Below, in pieces: positions 51,086 through 63,923 of a stretch of 64,000 nt of DNA. The DNA lies in contig CM047426.1 in NCBI GenBank assembly GCA_026168455.1, positions 81,309,986-81,373,985 on the forward strand. Direction: 5' to 3'. How positions within the stretch are numbered: the first letter of the stretch is position 1; every line of letters starts with the position of its first letter. The position numbers and the translations under genes are program-made. Under the pieces are notes generated by a model. It worked only from the letters and a program-made list of their open reading frames with translations, did not search any database and had not been told where the DNA came from. Source of the stretch: Theocolax elegans (taxonomy: Eukaryota > Arthropoda > Insecta > Hymenoptera > Cerocephalidae).

Positions 51086-51880
51086 TCTATTCAATTAAAG
51101 TTAACTTCCTATAGTGCATACACCGGACGTTTTACGAGGATTGTTTGTTTGCTTCTCGTATTTTCTCCTGGTGTCTATGTACGCAACTATTTGCTCGATT
51201 GTTTCTCAACGGTTATTACTACCTTTTCTTAGACTACATTTTTATCCCTTTTCCTTGCTTGCTTTCTTAGTCCCCTCGACTTTTCTTTCTTACGATAAAT
51301 ATTCTAAACTCTACTCCAGCTTTACAAAGTATTTGCGAAACAAGAAGAGTTGTTAGAGTATAAAATCGATAAAAAATTTTTACATGTAGAGGACATATCT
51401 ATATATAATATATATATCTCAACCACCATTATATTGCGCAAGATTCATTCGATATCCTAGTGAAATTGAAAAGTTAACTATGCGATTTTCTCCGATCTTG
51501 AGAATGGATCAAAGGATACGAACGTGGAAAAAAGTAAGTTTAGATTAAAGGATTATCGTCTCACGTTTTCGGGGTTTCGAAGGAAAATCGGATTCACTCG
51601 ATAATGTCTTTCGTGTCTTGTTATCTTATGGAAAGATATTGAACGAATCGAATTTAGGAACTGCTAGAATTAGAGATGATTATATTTCAATCATTAAAAA
51701 CTTATATCTTTATTTTTACTCAATTATATATCGGATTTATTATATAAGAATTATTATCGACATGTATGCTTTGTTATATTTAATTGAAAATGTTTACCCA
51801 CGAATTGATCATTATTTGTACTAGTCGAAAAGAAATGAAAGTAGGCTGCTTTCTATTTTTCTTACAAAACTTCTATACTT
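51086..51880. other. AT-rich stretch, no gene seen
   Basis: Mostly AT-rich; unassigned ORFs of 68-80 codons only. Confidence 0.45.
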
Positions 51881-51884
51881 TTCT

Positions 51885-52045
51885 TACTATAATAACTATC
51901 GCGCCAATTTCAAAAGAAAATTGTCATAGACATTGCTACTTAGGAATAAATCGTAAAGAGGTGACAAGATCGGTACTCGATCCAGGAGCTCATCTTTGTA
52001 AGTCAGATATTTTATACGAATGAGCCATAGATGACCACCGATCTC
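51885..52045 (-). repeat. tRNA-like remnant (SINE head or tRNA pseudogene)
   Basis: On the minus strand an A-box-like TGGCTCATTCG (52027 to 52017) and a B-box-like GGATCGAGTACC (51983 to 51972) have box starts 44 nt apart, the spacing of a tRNA gene. The anticodon stem (ATCT/AGAT) does not leave a canonical seven-base loop, and the acceptor stem is not evident, so it is not a functional tRNA. The downstream body does not clearly match the SINE at 9740-9940. Confidence 0.35.
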
Positions 52046-52369
52046 TGTGCTTTCGACCTTTTTCACATATTTCGTGTCTTTCGAGGCAATGTACACATTT
52101 TCATTACAAAATTTATTTACAATAAAAAAATTTAACTTGATGAAAATTATCAATTTTAAAATAGACGAATGTACTATACAATATTTTTATTATTACATTG
52201 ATTGCAAGTAGTCTCAAGGTATACTTGCTTCCTCGACGATTACCTTTAATTCGAAAAAAAAGGAAAATATCCTTGAATTTACCTGTTGAAATTACACGTA
52301 GCATCAAAGAGAACCTTTGAAAAATCTTGTCAGATCTGTATACTTTCCGGTACGGTAAACCAACATAAA

Positions 52370-52540
52370 TCTACTTTTTGTACATTTTGCGTCGATGGCG
52401 CTCCCGAGTTTCTCATTGTCTTAATGAGGCAAGCCCCCGATCAGATCTTAACTGCGCTTTAAAAGATTCGGCCCTTGGTAAAACGCCCAACTGACCTGAG
52501 ATCTTGTTGCCTCCCTTCTCCACTCAAAAATCCAAGTTTA
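52370..52540. other. Moderately GC-rich block
   Basis: Unbiased composition. The minus strand is open for about 36 codons and the plus strand shows early stops. Could be conserved non-coding DNA or a small exon; unassigned. Confidence 0.2.
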
Positions 52541-53020
52541 ATTGCATTTGTTACTTCATTCTTAACGCGTGTTCTTAACGCTGTTTTCCTCTCAATTTCG
52601 ATCTAAATTTTTGTTTCATAGGTTTTTCAATTAGTTTGATCATGAAAGCAAATTGAGAAGTCTACGTAATTTAATTGATATTGAAATGAAATTATTAAGT
52701 ACAACATAACTCAACATTGTATTAAGATAATTACTTATCTAATATAAATAATTAAACAATAATGTATGAAAACCAGTTTTTTTAGATTTTCGAAAACAAA
52801 GTTCTTCTGCCCATAAGGATAATATTAACTTTATCATTTGGAATGTTACAATGTTAGCAGTGTCTCTATAGTAGTATTTATATACTGCTAAACATTAAAA
52901 CAATACGATAATCAGTAAATACAATTACAATGTATAAAGAGAAAATTGAATAAAAATTGTGAAGGTAAATGAAAAGAGCATATAATTCAACAGTGAAACA
53001 AGTAATTAATTTCGTTCGGA
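52541..53020. other. AT-rich stretch, no gene seen
   Basis: AT-rich; nothing recognised. Confidence 0.5.
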
Positions 53021-53190
53021 AGCTTTTCCCACGTTGCATTGAACCCTCGAGGAAACCGTTGTTGCAACAGGGTAGGTAGGCGCCAAAAGAGGCGAAGACT
53101 CGCGCGCTTATACCGTCTCTTTCTCTCCCATCCCATACTGTCTTCTCGCGGCAACGATTTCAACTAACCAGTTTGCTTTCTTAATGAGGA
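53021..53190. other. GC-richer block
   Basis: CpG-containing, mixed composition with a CT-rich segment. No usable frame. Confidence 0.25.
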
Positions 53191-53647
53191 CCAAATCGTT
53201 TAGATCGTTTAGCTCCTATCTTTGTCCTTTAAGTTCCTTACTTACTTTTTACTTTTACTCGAGAGCGAAAAAAAAGAAAAAATTATTAAAACAATCCATC
53301 CGGCACCAAAGGATGACTAAAGTGCTTACAATGGAGGATTGATGTGACTTTTTAATCACTGCATATACTTAGAATCGCAAAAAATTGTTCGAATATAATA
53401 TATTATTTGATTTTTATACTCAAACTTTAAAATGGTTTTACCTATATATACTCGTATATGTCTAAGTATCTTTTTATTTGAAACCCTGCAAAATCTCTAT
53501 ACACATTGTTACACGATAAATTCCTACATCAAATCTCTCAATGGAAAATTCGAGATTATTAAAAAACGAATTTAACACTTTTTCTCGAAGGTGCATCTAC
53601 CGTTTTCCAAGAAAGCCCGTGAAGGACGAACCTACATAATACCAAAT

Positions 53648-53690
53648 AAAGAAAGAGAAAGAAAGAGAAAGAAAGAGAGAAAGAAATAAA
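53648..53690. repeat. (GAAA)n-type purine tract
   Basis: GAAAGA units repeated about seven times with small variations. Confidence 0.8.
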
Positions 53691-53699
53691 GACAAAGTT

Positions 53700-53900
53700 T
53701 TACGTCGTCAAGGGATGAGCTATGCCGTGATCGTCGCGTGCATTATGCAAAGGTATATAAGAGAAGGGTGCTTAAGAGCTTATGCCTGTTGCATTGTTTC
53801 GAGACGAGATATTGCGCGCAAACCTCTGCATAATGCGACGTTGCATCGAATACCTTGGATATACGTGGCTATACATACATACCCATACAATTTTGAACGC
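53700..53900 (+). other. Moderately GC-rich block with unassigned ORF
   Basis: An 81-codon plus ORF (53715-53960) of mixed composition (six Cys, many R and Y). No recognisable family; context resembles the other islands. Confidence 0.2.
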
Positions 53901-53960
53901 GAATTTGAGTTGTGTCGAGATGTGATTTTTCGGAAGTTTATACTACTGTATTTTACCTAG

Positions 53961-54440
53961 AGATTTAATAAATTATCTTATATTATTATTGATTAATAAG
54001 GGATTTTTTAACAATGATTTTTATCATTCAGTTTTATTGATATTTTTTTATTATAAGCTTACATAGGTCTATAGATATTTTAGTAACTATACGACAGAAG
54101 TATGCATATATATACAATATTTGTTATATGATATATTACATACAACTTGTAAACTTTACATTTTCGCAGATTATATATTCATTTTACATTTTCCTATGAA
54201 TTTACAAATTATATGTAGTATTTTAATATCTAGTGTAATCAAGGCAGATTTAACTGTATAAAGCAAAAATTTTTTTTCGATTGTTTTTTTAATATTTGGT
54301 AATAAAAACACGCGACTAGTGCCTGACGCAAGTATAAAGGAGTGTAAGCCATATTATATAGATAATAATAAGCTTCTTGATTTTTAATTTCATAAATATT
54401 CCATTATTTATTAATTATATTATGTATTTTTTAATGTATG
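53961..54440. other. AT-rich stretch, no gene seen
   Basis: AT-rich; nothing recognised. Confidence 0.5.
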
Positions 54441-54692
54441 CACTGAGAAACGTTGCAGTAAAAATTACAATACACTGTCTAGTAATGAATAACAGACTGT
54501 CAACTTTAAAAAAATTACTATACAGTATGTAGTAAAATTTACTAGTCTGTTAATTTTTACTACAATTATTGTAATATTTACCATAAGTTACGTAAATTTT
54601 ACTATACGGTATAGTAATTTTTTGAATTTTGACATAATGTAATTTCATTAATAGACAGTATAGTAATTTTTATTACAACTTTTTTCTCAGTG
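54441..54692. mobile_element. MITE-like element, 252 bp, ~55-bp terminal inverted repeats
   Basis: The left end CACTGAGAAACGTTGCAGTA is mirrored by the right end, which ends TTTTTTCTCAGTG. Similarity continues inward for about 55 bp through a CTGTCTAxTAATGAA segment. The middle contains smaller dyads of the form GTAGTAAAATTTAC / GTAAATTTTACTA. There is no ORF, so mobilisation would depend on a transposase encoded elsewhere. An unambiguous target-site duplication was not found. Confidence 0.75.
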
Positions 54693-54905
54693 TATTAGTG
54701 TACGCATATACTCTTGGATGCTTGTAAGAATATTGATATGATACTGACCAAAAGACTATATAACGTACTTCATTCGAGAGGTAAAGATATGTAAATTTTT
54801 GAACAAAATCAGTGAAATGATCTTATTAATATATACGGTCGATCTTATACATTAAAATAATAGCGCAAGCTTAACGCTATATATATATTGCATCTCATCG
54901 AATTT
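54693..54905. other. AT-rich spacer, no gene seen
   Basis: AT-rich sequence ending in TATATATATTG just before the following island. Confidence 0.5.
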
Positions 54906-54911
54906 TTCCAG

Positions 54912-55153
54912 GGAGTGCGAACGAGAAGGTGAAAGTATCGGGTGACGGAGGAAGCACACTTTGCAAAGGTACATATACAACAATATATAAGAAACCAAAG
55001 GAGGACCTTCAGATGCGAGAAGAAACGGAGGCGGAAAAAAAAGACAAAGTGGTGGTGGGTTCCCTCGCAGTTTTGCGGGAAGCCCGTAAAAGTCAGGCTC
55101 ACGCAAACGGGTCTGACGACGGCAATTACACAAAGTGGCAACTCCACTTCTGA
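54912..55153 (+). CDS. Possible terminal coding exon (speculative, 79 aa)
   Basis: A pyrimidine-rich acceptor CGAATTTTTCCAG ends at 54911. In phase 2 the following sequence is open for 79 residues to TGA (55151-55153), with a protein-like composition: K/E-rich middle (about residues 26-46) and a G/S/N/D-rich stretch near the C terminus. A donor-like CAAAG|GTACAT near 54968 offers an alternative 57-nt exon. Against it: this island is also open in another plus frame (85 codons) and on the minus strand (120 and 108 codons), so no strand is favoured, and no domain is recognised. Confidence 0.17.
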
Positions 55154-56025
55154 ATCCATGTGCACGTACATGCGTATATTTGCTGTGTTTAACCGATGAG
55201 TATGTACTTGCCAAGGGTATAAGGGAAAGGATTATTTTGCGGTGATAGCGAGGTGCAAAGTGGATGAAGGTGTGACGAATAATTCAGGAAGAGGATTTGT
55301 ATGTATATACACGAACATCAGTTCAAGTAATACAATAGTATCAACTTGTTCATATAATTTATGCAGGATTATTTTACTTGGTTAAAGACAATACAAAAGT
55401 GCTTCGTACTTAACATTGTTTAATTTTTATTATAACAAATGCTTTATTTTTTTCCGAGAATTCATAGACAATTTTTTTATTGGTTTTTTTTAATTTTTGA
55501 TGTATCTCTATATAATGTCAATATAAATAAAATTAATTTTAGATACAAAAATATAATTACGATACTAGACATACGACTATAATGTTCTGTATTAAATTCC
55601 GCTAAAATTCATGTATTTTTTTACAATTATAAATTGGATAATACCTTCAACGCAAACAATTTAAATATAATTGCCACCTTTCGTACAGTCACAACAAAGT
55701 AAGAAATCATTAAGCTGTAAATTTACATTAAATCTATAACTGCACTCTTAAACCATAATTTAAATATCATCACACCGTTGAAAGTTTCATACCGTTTCAC
55801 TTAAGCCCAAAAACATAATACAATTACCGAAAAATAAAAAACTCGCACAATAATATAAAAAAAACACAAAAAATAATCAAATTTCAAAGGAGAGAAAAAA
55901 ACGCGATGACGTACGTAAAGAAATAAACGAAAAAAGAATGAAAACCAAAGATGAAGAGATATATATAAAAGAGATTAAGAGTAAGGTATATCTATATGCA
56001 ATATTTACGGGTTGTATGCGTATAT
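55154..56025. other. Mostly AT-rich stretch, no gene seen
   Basis: AT-rich with a short mixed block (55200-55300). Nothing recognised. Confidence 0.45.
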
Positions 56026-56215
56026 GCCAGACTCGATGAAATCGAGGATCGCGAAAGGTTTGACCAAGAAAAGCAGCCACGCCCTCGCTAATGCAAAGCG
56101 ACGGGACAGGATTCGAATTGGCGCGCGGTGCAAGGACGACGACTAAACGGTCCGACACAAAGGGGGCCCCCGTCATTTTTTTTAATTGCACTCGATCTCT
56201 TTCTCTCTTCTATAT
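56026..56215. other. GC-rich island
   Basis: CpG-containing sequence with GGGGGCCCCC near 56163. A 104-codon minus ORF (55877-56191) has an unbiased N-terminal half and a hydrophobic, AT-rich C-terminal half; unassigned. A B-box-like TTCGAATCC occurs on the minus strand at about 56119-56109. Confidence 0.3.
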
Positions 56216-59145
56216 ATACCTCTGTTGACGTACGGATAAGGAATCGGCTTTTTTGCGGTAAGGAGATACTTGATTTAATATGCCGCTGGTTTATTCTTTG
56301 ATTTTATTGTGCATTAGCTACGTTGCGGTATTATACTAATTGATTTAAGTAAAAAAAAAATACACTAAATAATAAAATTTTAAGTCTGGTGTTTTTATAT
56401 ACAAGGTGCATTCTTTTCCACGATTAATATCGATGTAGTTTATATTTGTTTATTTACTAAATTACTCCATTTTACAGAGTAATATTTAAAGTTTTCAGGA
56501 TATTTGCGTTATTATTAGTCGTATGACTTTAGCATGTATCACTTAAGATAAAAACATTTGATCGTAAGGAATAAGTATGCACGACAAATTACAAAAATTA
56601 CACTACAAACTCGAGACAATTCCAGAATGTCATTCTTACATTTTTTTACCTTGTCGCCTTCATTGAATGAATGTTAAACGTGAAACTAATTGCACTTAAT
56701 AATAATTGTATAATACGCACATAGTCCTACTTCTGAACTATTCATTACGATTATTAATGTTTATTAAAAAATAATTGAAAAAAAGAATAATTTTTGCATA
56801 ATTCGAATCATTATAATAATGAAAAAAAAAGTATTCAGGTGTAAGACGTGAAAAATGATTAATTGTGCTCGTTCTCATTTCAACAACAACACGCGCATTC
56901 TTACAGATGCACACTATAGTTTCTCTTTTTTTTCTTAAATCTTTGATTCCACTTTTTCTGCTTAACGTAAACTTTTGTAGCATGGAATATCTCGGAAAAT
57001 GTAGGATTTCCTACTTCAGCTTATTTGTTAATTACGTTAGTATATATACCTTTATTGTATACGCGTCAAAATTATATGTTATAATAATACAAAATAAATT
57101 ACAAATCTATATATACATCGATTTCCGAACTACATTTTACCTTGGAATTCTTGTCAGATTTTAGGTGAAATTTTAGTGGCTCGTAACGGAATTTATAGTG
57201 TATCATCACCGTGGAGTTTTAACTATTTTTCGTAGAAAAACAGTATTGAAAAAGTATATACTTGTGAAATCTTTCGGCACATTTTTTAAAACGATGTATA
57301 CGTGTGTATATATATATAAGTATAAAACTTTCAATTAAAATAAAGAATAATAAATGCACGTGGAAAATATTTAAGTAACAAGTCTAGTTAAAGTGAAAGA
57401 GATAATACAAGATGCTATAAAGCATTTCATTGCTCGACTTACTTGTTTAGTATATGTATGTATATATGCATCTAAGTAATTGCATTCCATGAATTTTCAG
57501 ACTTTCGAACGTTTTCCTGCGTTAGATTTATTTAATTTTCTGAATAGAGAATAGCTATACGTATTCAAATTTATGTTTGGCTTTTATTTATCTTTTTTTT
57601 TATTTCTACTCTACATTTGTAACTCTATACACTTTTGCAATATTAATGATTATTCCAAGCTTTTTGGGCTTGACACGTTTATTGTTTGATACGACGATGC
57701 TGTAATGATTATTAATAATTAAGATAAAACAATATTCGGCAAGTGTGTCTTTCGAATTAAGCAAAAAGATTAACAGGACCTTTAGTGCAACAAGTGTTTT
57801 AACACAGTATCGATTTCATGATACAATAAAACGCAATTTTACGCTTTGTAATTCCACGCAGCGTAAACACATTGATAACATCGTAATTAAAAAATCAACA
57901 ATAAACGCAAAACACACTTATTATTAGACCAAAAATAGGCGTACATTTTTTTTTCATCACAAGGCAAGTGTGTCATTGAGAAAACAACCAGGACCGACAA
58001 TAGTTTTACTCGACTACAACGACAATCATCTAGATAAGAAATCAAAGTTCTCTTTGAGAGTTCAGATAAAACCCATTAATCTTATGGACAAAAACCGTTT
58101 CACTATATACACGGTGTAAGCATTTGCGTTTTACATACACACGAAATGTCTATTTTTATGCAATGCCCGGCTGTATATACAGGTATACATAAATTTAAAA
58201 AAAAAACGTTATTTATAGTGGTTATAATGCAAATATACCTGACAAGAATTAAGTAACATTATTGAAACATAAATAACAATTTTTCTTTTCCTCAAAGTTT
58301 GCGACTCCTTACGGATGGATATGTGCAGTATGACGTATATGCTATATATGGTAATAAAAAAGGGACCTTTTTTTTTAAACCCGAATGATATATGCATAAA
58401 AATAGTTGCTTTGTTTTAACTTGACAGAACGTTTAAAGGTAGGTAATTGTCTCATTTTGTAAAAACAATGGTTTATAAAATGTCTTAATTTATTATCGCT
58501 AAATATCATTTTATCTCAACATCAACACTACATACAATAATTTAAAAAGAAACTTGTTATATAGATGTCAACGATATATAATTTTAAAATGCCCTATTCC
58601 TCGTGTCGTATTTCAATTAAGTAATTTGAGGAAATATCGTTCACAATGACACTCCAAAAAATATAGTTTACCTGATTTTTTTACGTTGACACTATTTTAA
58701 AATAGTGAAAAACATGAGATCGTAAACGCACTACTGCACTGAAGCCAACGATTATCTATTTTATTTCGCTAAAACCCATACGCACTTAACCAGTTAAAAT
58801 ATTAAAACCTCCCTAGGTTATATTAAAAAGTATCAGTTTCGTACATAACTAATGTCCATGAAACGCATCCAAACAAACCAAGAAAGACCTACCCCCGCTG
58901 TGAAGTGCTAATTTTTATGCATTCCAGTACTTCCTTATCCCAGATAATTGATCGTATAGTCGTGTATACTACGCGGCAACAACCCCTTCAATTAAAAGAA
59001 ATCAACATAATTAGCGAGGCATTAAATATAAGTACTGTGACTACTGGTATATATATACCTACCTAATCAAATGGAATTTTCTCAAAATGTTAAACTCGTA
59101 CAAAGAAATTACATCTGCGTATCGACTCATAATCTTGTTTACCGT
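56216..59145. other. AT-rich stretch, no gene seen
   Basis: About 2.9 kb of AT-rich sequence with low-complexity ORFs (up to 99 codons at 56865-57164). A phrase GGCAAGTGTGTCxTT...CAGGACC occurs twice (57739 and 57963) but similarity is short. Confidence 0.5.
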
Positions 59146-60430
59146 TCTCTGACTTTCTCTACCTCCCTTTCTTTCTCTTTACTTAAGGACGACTCCTTTT
59201 ATTAAAAGAGCTCCTTTCGTGTCCGGGGCGCTGTACTACTAATTGGACTTCAGTTCAATCGAGAATCAAACACGCATTTTTGCTTATTTTTTAGTTTCTG
59301 GGATTTGTTCGTTTTTTCTGATACTTCAGGGATTTTTATTCACTGTACGTACGTTCCGGTGTTTATTCTATGGGTTTTATGGTATGTAAATATACGTACA
59401 TGTATGTATATGTAATTCTATTTACTAGATGTAGGTAAATGGTTAAATAAACTGTGAAATTTTTGTATGTTATTTCTGCGTAAATAATATATGACTCGTA
59501 ATAGTAGTCTTAATAAAATCAGCTTTCGGTTGAACAAAATAAATATTGATTTTTCTCGCATTGGTATAATTAATTGATATTCGGCAAATCGTTTAATCTT
59601 CTTCTCTCTTTCCAAGTTTTAACATTCCATATAAGTGCTTTCTCTTTATCTTGTACTTCCATCAGTGGCTTTCGGTTTCCACTAAAGTTATGAAATTCTT
59701 CCACAAATATGATACACATTCGAAATCGTAATACTTTTATTTTAATTCCGAAATACATTTTTTATGCTATTGTTTGATCGACCAGAGTGACGCAAGTGAC
59801 TCTTTTTCTCTTGCCGATTGTAAGACTTGATGTATATACAGATATTTTTTACTCTATAAACCTGAGTGACGCACGCCGAAAAATGTTTCGCCTCTCCCGA
59901 GCTCGTTGCGAAATTGACAGGGGATAAAAATTCCAAGAGGTAAAATAAAACAAAATTATAACGAACGAGGAACTTCCGCTATTTAGTTACATGTATCGTA
60001 TGTACATATATGCCATTAATCAGCAGTTTTTGCAATTTTCAATTTTCGAGAGTTTTTATTTATTTTAAATTTTTTTGTGATATAATTCGGTTAATCGTAA
60101 TCGGCAATTTGATAGATGTATGATTTGTGATTCGTATGTGAAATGTAATAGTTTTAAATAGTTTTATACAAAATAAAATGGGAAACCAGATTTATATAAA
60201 CTTTGTTTAAATGAAGAATAATTATTTTTATTTAAGCAGAATTAATCTTTAATGAAGATTATGATGCAACCGTTTTGAACGATATTATTGATACGTCATA
60301 AAAATAATTTAAGGGAGAATTATTTTTGGGTGTCGTACAATAGGTATTATTAACAATAATTAAAAATTTAGAAATTATTTGTGTTCGGTGCCGAAAAATA
60401 AAAGGTTTAATTCCTGGCCGCTCGAACCAT
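59146..60430. other. Mixed then AT-rich stretch, no gene seen
   Basis: A small CT-rich, GC-richer block (59150-59265) and another (59790-59935), otherwise AT-rich. ORFs of 62-65 codons are not assigned. Confidence 0.45.
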
Positions 60431-62085
60431 CTTATGTCGATAATTTTACGTGTTACAAATTATGAACTCTCACTATATATAAATTGTATTATTTTATTAA
60501 ATTTTACATCAAATCGTATTGCTCTGATATACACGAACTCTCTCGAGTTTGAGTACAGATACAAATTCAGAGAAGCGATGGTAATAAAAACTTTCTTGCT
60601 TTGTCTTATATATTTTACCTTCACTTTAATACGGTTGTTCACTTTCGGAGACGTTATAAAAGATTTTCCTTTATTTATTAACCTTCATTTTTCATTTCGA
60701 ATATTTTTTACGCTTCATTTATTTGGTACGGATAATTAAATGTGTGTTCGAAATAATGATCATAAATGTACGTATATTATTAATTTAGTAAACAAATTTA
60801 TTGTTAGTAAATCTTAATTAATTATAATATACCAAGATTTTTATTTCTTTATTGCTAGGCTATATATACACCGATGAAATTTTAAGATTAATATAGCTTA
60901 ATTTAAATATTTTTTTTAAATTCGTATTCTCTTTAGAATGTATAACGTTAAATATTTTTATGCACTTTGCATATTTCATTACATAAATTTCAAGCTGTTC
61001 TGTAATTTTCAACGTATATTCGATTTTCGCTCAAATATAGATTTTTCTAATGAATATACTTTGTGTGTCTAATTTTCCGAATCTTCTCAAAATAATTTTA
61101 TTGCAATACGATCCAAATAAACTAAGCGGAATCGGAATAATATTGAATAAGGTAAATCCCTTGTAACGTAATAAATCTTTTTCTTTGAAGCAAAAACGAA
61201 TGATAAATAATTAACAATTACTTACGTCTATTTATTATAATTAGTAAATTACATTGTGCTGTATCGCATGCAATCAACACAGCCTTGGAAATGTTGTATA
61301 CCATTATGTGTAAAGAAATAATAATATACATAAAGCATGATCTATTAGCAGTATGTAACTATATTACAAGCGGTATTACATGAAAATAATCTGCATATTG
61401 TATAATTCAGCACAATCGATTATAAGCCTATGTCTGCGTACAATCGAGATATACGAAAATAATAGATTTCGGTATATAACCAAGTAAAAATGGAAATTTA
61501 TCACTTGATAGATTTATCATTTCCGTTGAATAGTTCATTATACATGTATTTTCCAAGCTAATGCATTAATCGAAAGCTAGATGAACACTTGATAAAGTTA
61601 TATATTCAGAAAACGATTATAATTAACAATCAAGGCAAGTTTTATTATTACCTAAACGTTAAATTACACGCACATTGCAACATATATTTATAACGTTATA
61701 ATTAATATATTTTTTTCTCGCTGGTTTTTCAATAAAAAGATAATTACAAACTTTCGATTAATTTATAGCGCTTTACGGAGGGAAATGTCATAAATATATA
61801 CCGATGAAAGATATCGTATACAGAATATATTTAATAGTCGTAATTTCAAAAGTATTCAATTTTACTCGATTGACACCTTTATACACAAAATCATTGAACT
61901 CTCAAACCGAAAATACCGGAATATTATAATTACCTGTGCGAAATGACCTTATAATAGGCAAGATCGGATGCAAATACATGTAATAAAAATAAAGCACAGC
62001 GGGCAATTCAAACTTGTATATATTTAAAAAGCGGTGAAAAGAATATACATATCATAAGTGCTAAGTTAAATCACTTTACTCAACA
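60431..62085. other. AT-rich stretch, no gene seen
   Basis: AT-rich. A 101-codon plus ORF (60434-60739) is hydrophobic and I/L/F-rich as expected from AT-rich DNA; no family recognised. Confidence 0.45.
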
Positions 62086-62320
62086 TCGTGCATATACGTA
62101 TAACAAAAAAAAAGGAGAACTCGGTTGTATTTGTTCGGCACACACAGTTAACACGTATTCTCCATTACTTCACGTCGTCATCGTATACGAGCCGAAACGT
62201 TTGGAACCGTTACGACCGAGTCGATAATTCTTTTTCCGCCTGTCGGTGTAACTCACAATGCATCTTATTCCTTTTCTTTGATAACAAAGAACGCGATAAT
62301 CGACCGTGATTATGTATTGC
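62086..62320. other. Moderately GC-rich block
   Basis: Unbiased composition with a 73-codon plus ORF (62088-62309) rich in R, S and T. No known domain. Texture like the other islands. Confidence 0.25.
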
Positions 62321-63625
62321 GTGAACGACATTTTTTGAGAATATTATGTATCTCCTGATTGTCAATTGTTTAACGTGACGTAATTAATGTGAAGCAATTG
62401 AGTTTTGAGGGTATTTTAGAGAAAAACTTTGTTGCCTCAGTAAACCTTTAATTAATTGCACAATTTATCTTTAATGCATTTGTATCGTGTGATATAGTTA
62501 TAAATTTGAGAAAGTTAAATTATTGAGTAAAATTTGTAATGCTTTTAATCTATTTTGTTCTACTGTAAACAATAAATTTTGTAATAAATTTTACTAAACG
62601 CAATCATCACGTAATTTCCATGTAAATTAATTGTTTATCCAAATAGTATTAAAAAATACTGATTAAAAAATGATTAAGGCAATAATAAATCAACAAAATG
62701 CATAAGAGTTGACTTTATAGAACAGCATAATCTATAGTTTCATCGCGTATTTAATAGTAAATCCAAGTAGCTTGACATTCTATCCATCCATTCATCTTGA
62801 GCTCACGGTAGTGAATAACGTACACTTTACAGTTTACATTTCTTCATGCGTCCGCGCAAATACATATAAATTTCCATTTGACCGTTAACTTTATATCCAT
62901 TCTCGGTTATATCTAATGAAATGCAATATTTGCATCCACACAAAAAGAAAACTTTTTAAACAAAATTATTGCGTGATTTTACTCCACTCGTCAAAATTAG
63001 TGCGGACATCCATTTTTAAATGGAACTTTCGAAAATAATATTTATGGGTATTAAGTACTTATCTATTCGATGTACACGATTTTTTAGAAATTCCAATTTT
63101 TTGATGCTGATGAATTGTGTATAGTCGTAGTTATTTACTTTTATAAATATTAAAATATTAGATTTAAGAATTTATATTTATATATATCATCTGTATTCAT
63201 TGATAAATAAAATGTTCTCATTGTATTAAAGATTTATAATTGATTTGCGTTAGAGTTGAGTAAGTATTTCAAGAGGACAACGTCAAAAATGTTTAAAAAA
63301 TTTACAAAAATAAATTTAGTTGACGCGTGAGAAAAATTGGACCAATTTTTATTAACCCGTTAACAACAAGACTTTCTTTAAAAAAGAGTAAACTCCTTTT
63401 ATATTCCACAGCTATAAGAGCTTCAATTAAGATATACTTTTACAGGATGAAACGATGATCCTTTTTTTTTCTTAAGGCACTTAAAGTATAAAAGAATTCT
63501 ATATAGTCATAACGGGTTAAAGTGTGCAAAAGTAATTGACAGTTTATAAACAACAATTGCTGTTTGAGATAGTCCTTGATTAAAACTTTAATTACAATCA
63601 ATATTTCCCATTTACACCTATAGCG
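62321..63625. other. AT-rich stretch, no gene seen
   Basis: AT-rich; nothing recognised. Confidence 0.5.
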
Positions 63626-63629
63626 ATTA

Positions 63630-63923
63630 TTACTGCTGCAGCTGCTTATTCGTACACTTTCCCACCAAAACATTTAAATTTCCCAGGCAACGGAAAAAAT
63701 TCGACTTGTGGTCGTCGCAGCTACATTTGTCATGTCCACATCTGTGCTGCATACACAGAAAGGGGAATCTCCCATTATATAGCAGCTCGTATATATAAAA
63801 GCGATTGAGGTGTTGTAATTGACTTTGAAAAAGGAGGCTTCGTATGTATAGCGGTACATACCCCCCTTTACCTCTCCCTATGTTTTTTACATGTCCAATC
63901 GATTCGTTTTTGCGACTCGGCAT
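63630..63923 (-). other. Unassigned ORF with cysteine cluster
   Basis: A 97-codon minus frame whose C-terminal third carries six cysteines (spacing C-x4-C-x4-C-x-C-x9-C-x12-C, about residues 57-90). Composition is unbiased there, but a second minus frame is also open and no signal peptide precedes the cysteines. It could be an exon of a secreted protein or chance; not called as a gene. Confidence 0.15.

Noticed and set aside
56109..56119. B-box-like sequence on the minus strand suggesting a tRNA
   Set aside because: The possible A box is only about 28 nt away, too close for a tRNA, and the T stem does not pair.
57739..57985. Repeated GGCAAGTGTGTC phrase
   Set aside because: Similarity covers only about 35 bp with gaps; too short to support an element.
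60404..60414. GGTTTAATTCC resembling a decayed B box
   Set aside because: No A box at a suitable distance and no match to the SINE body.
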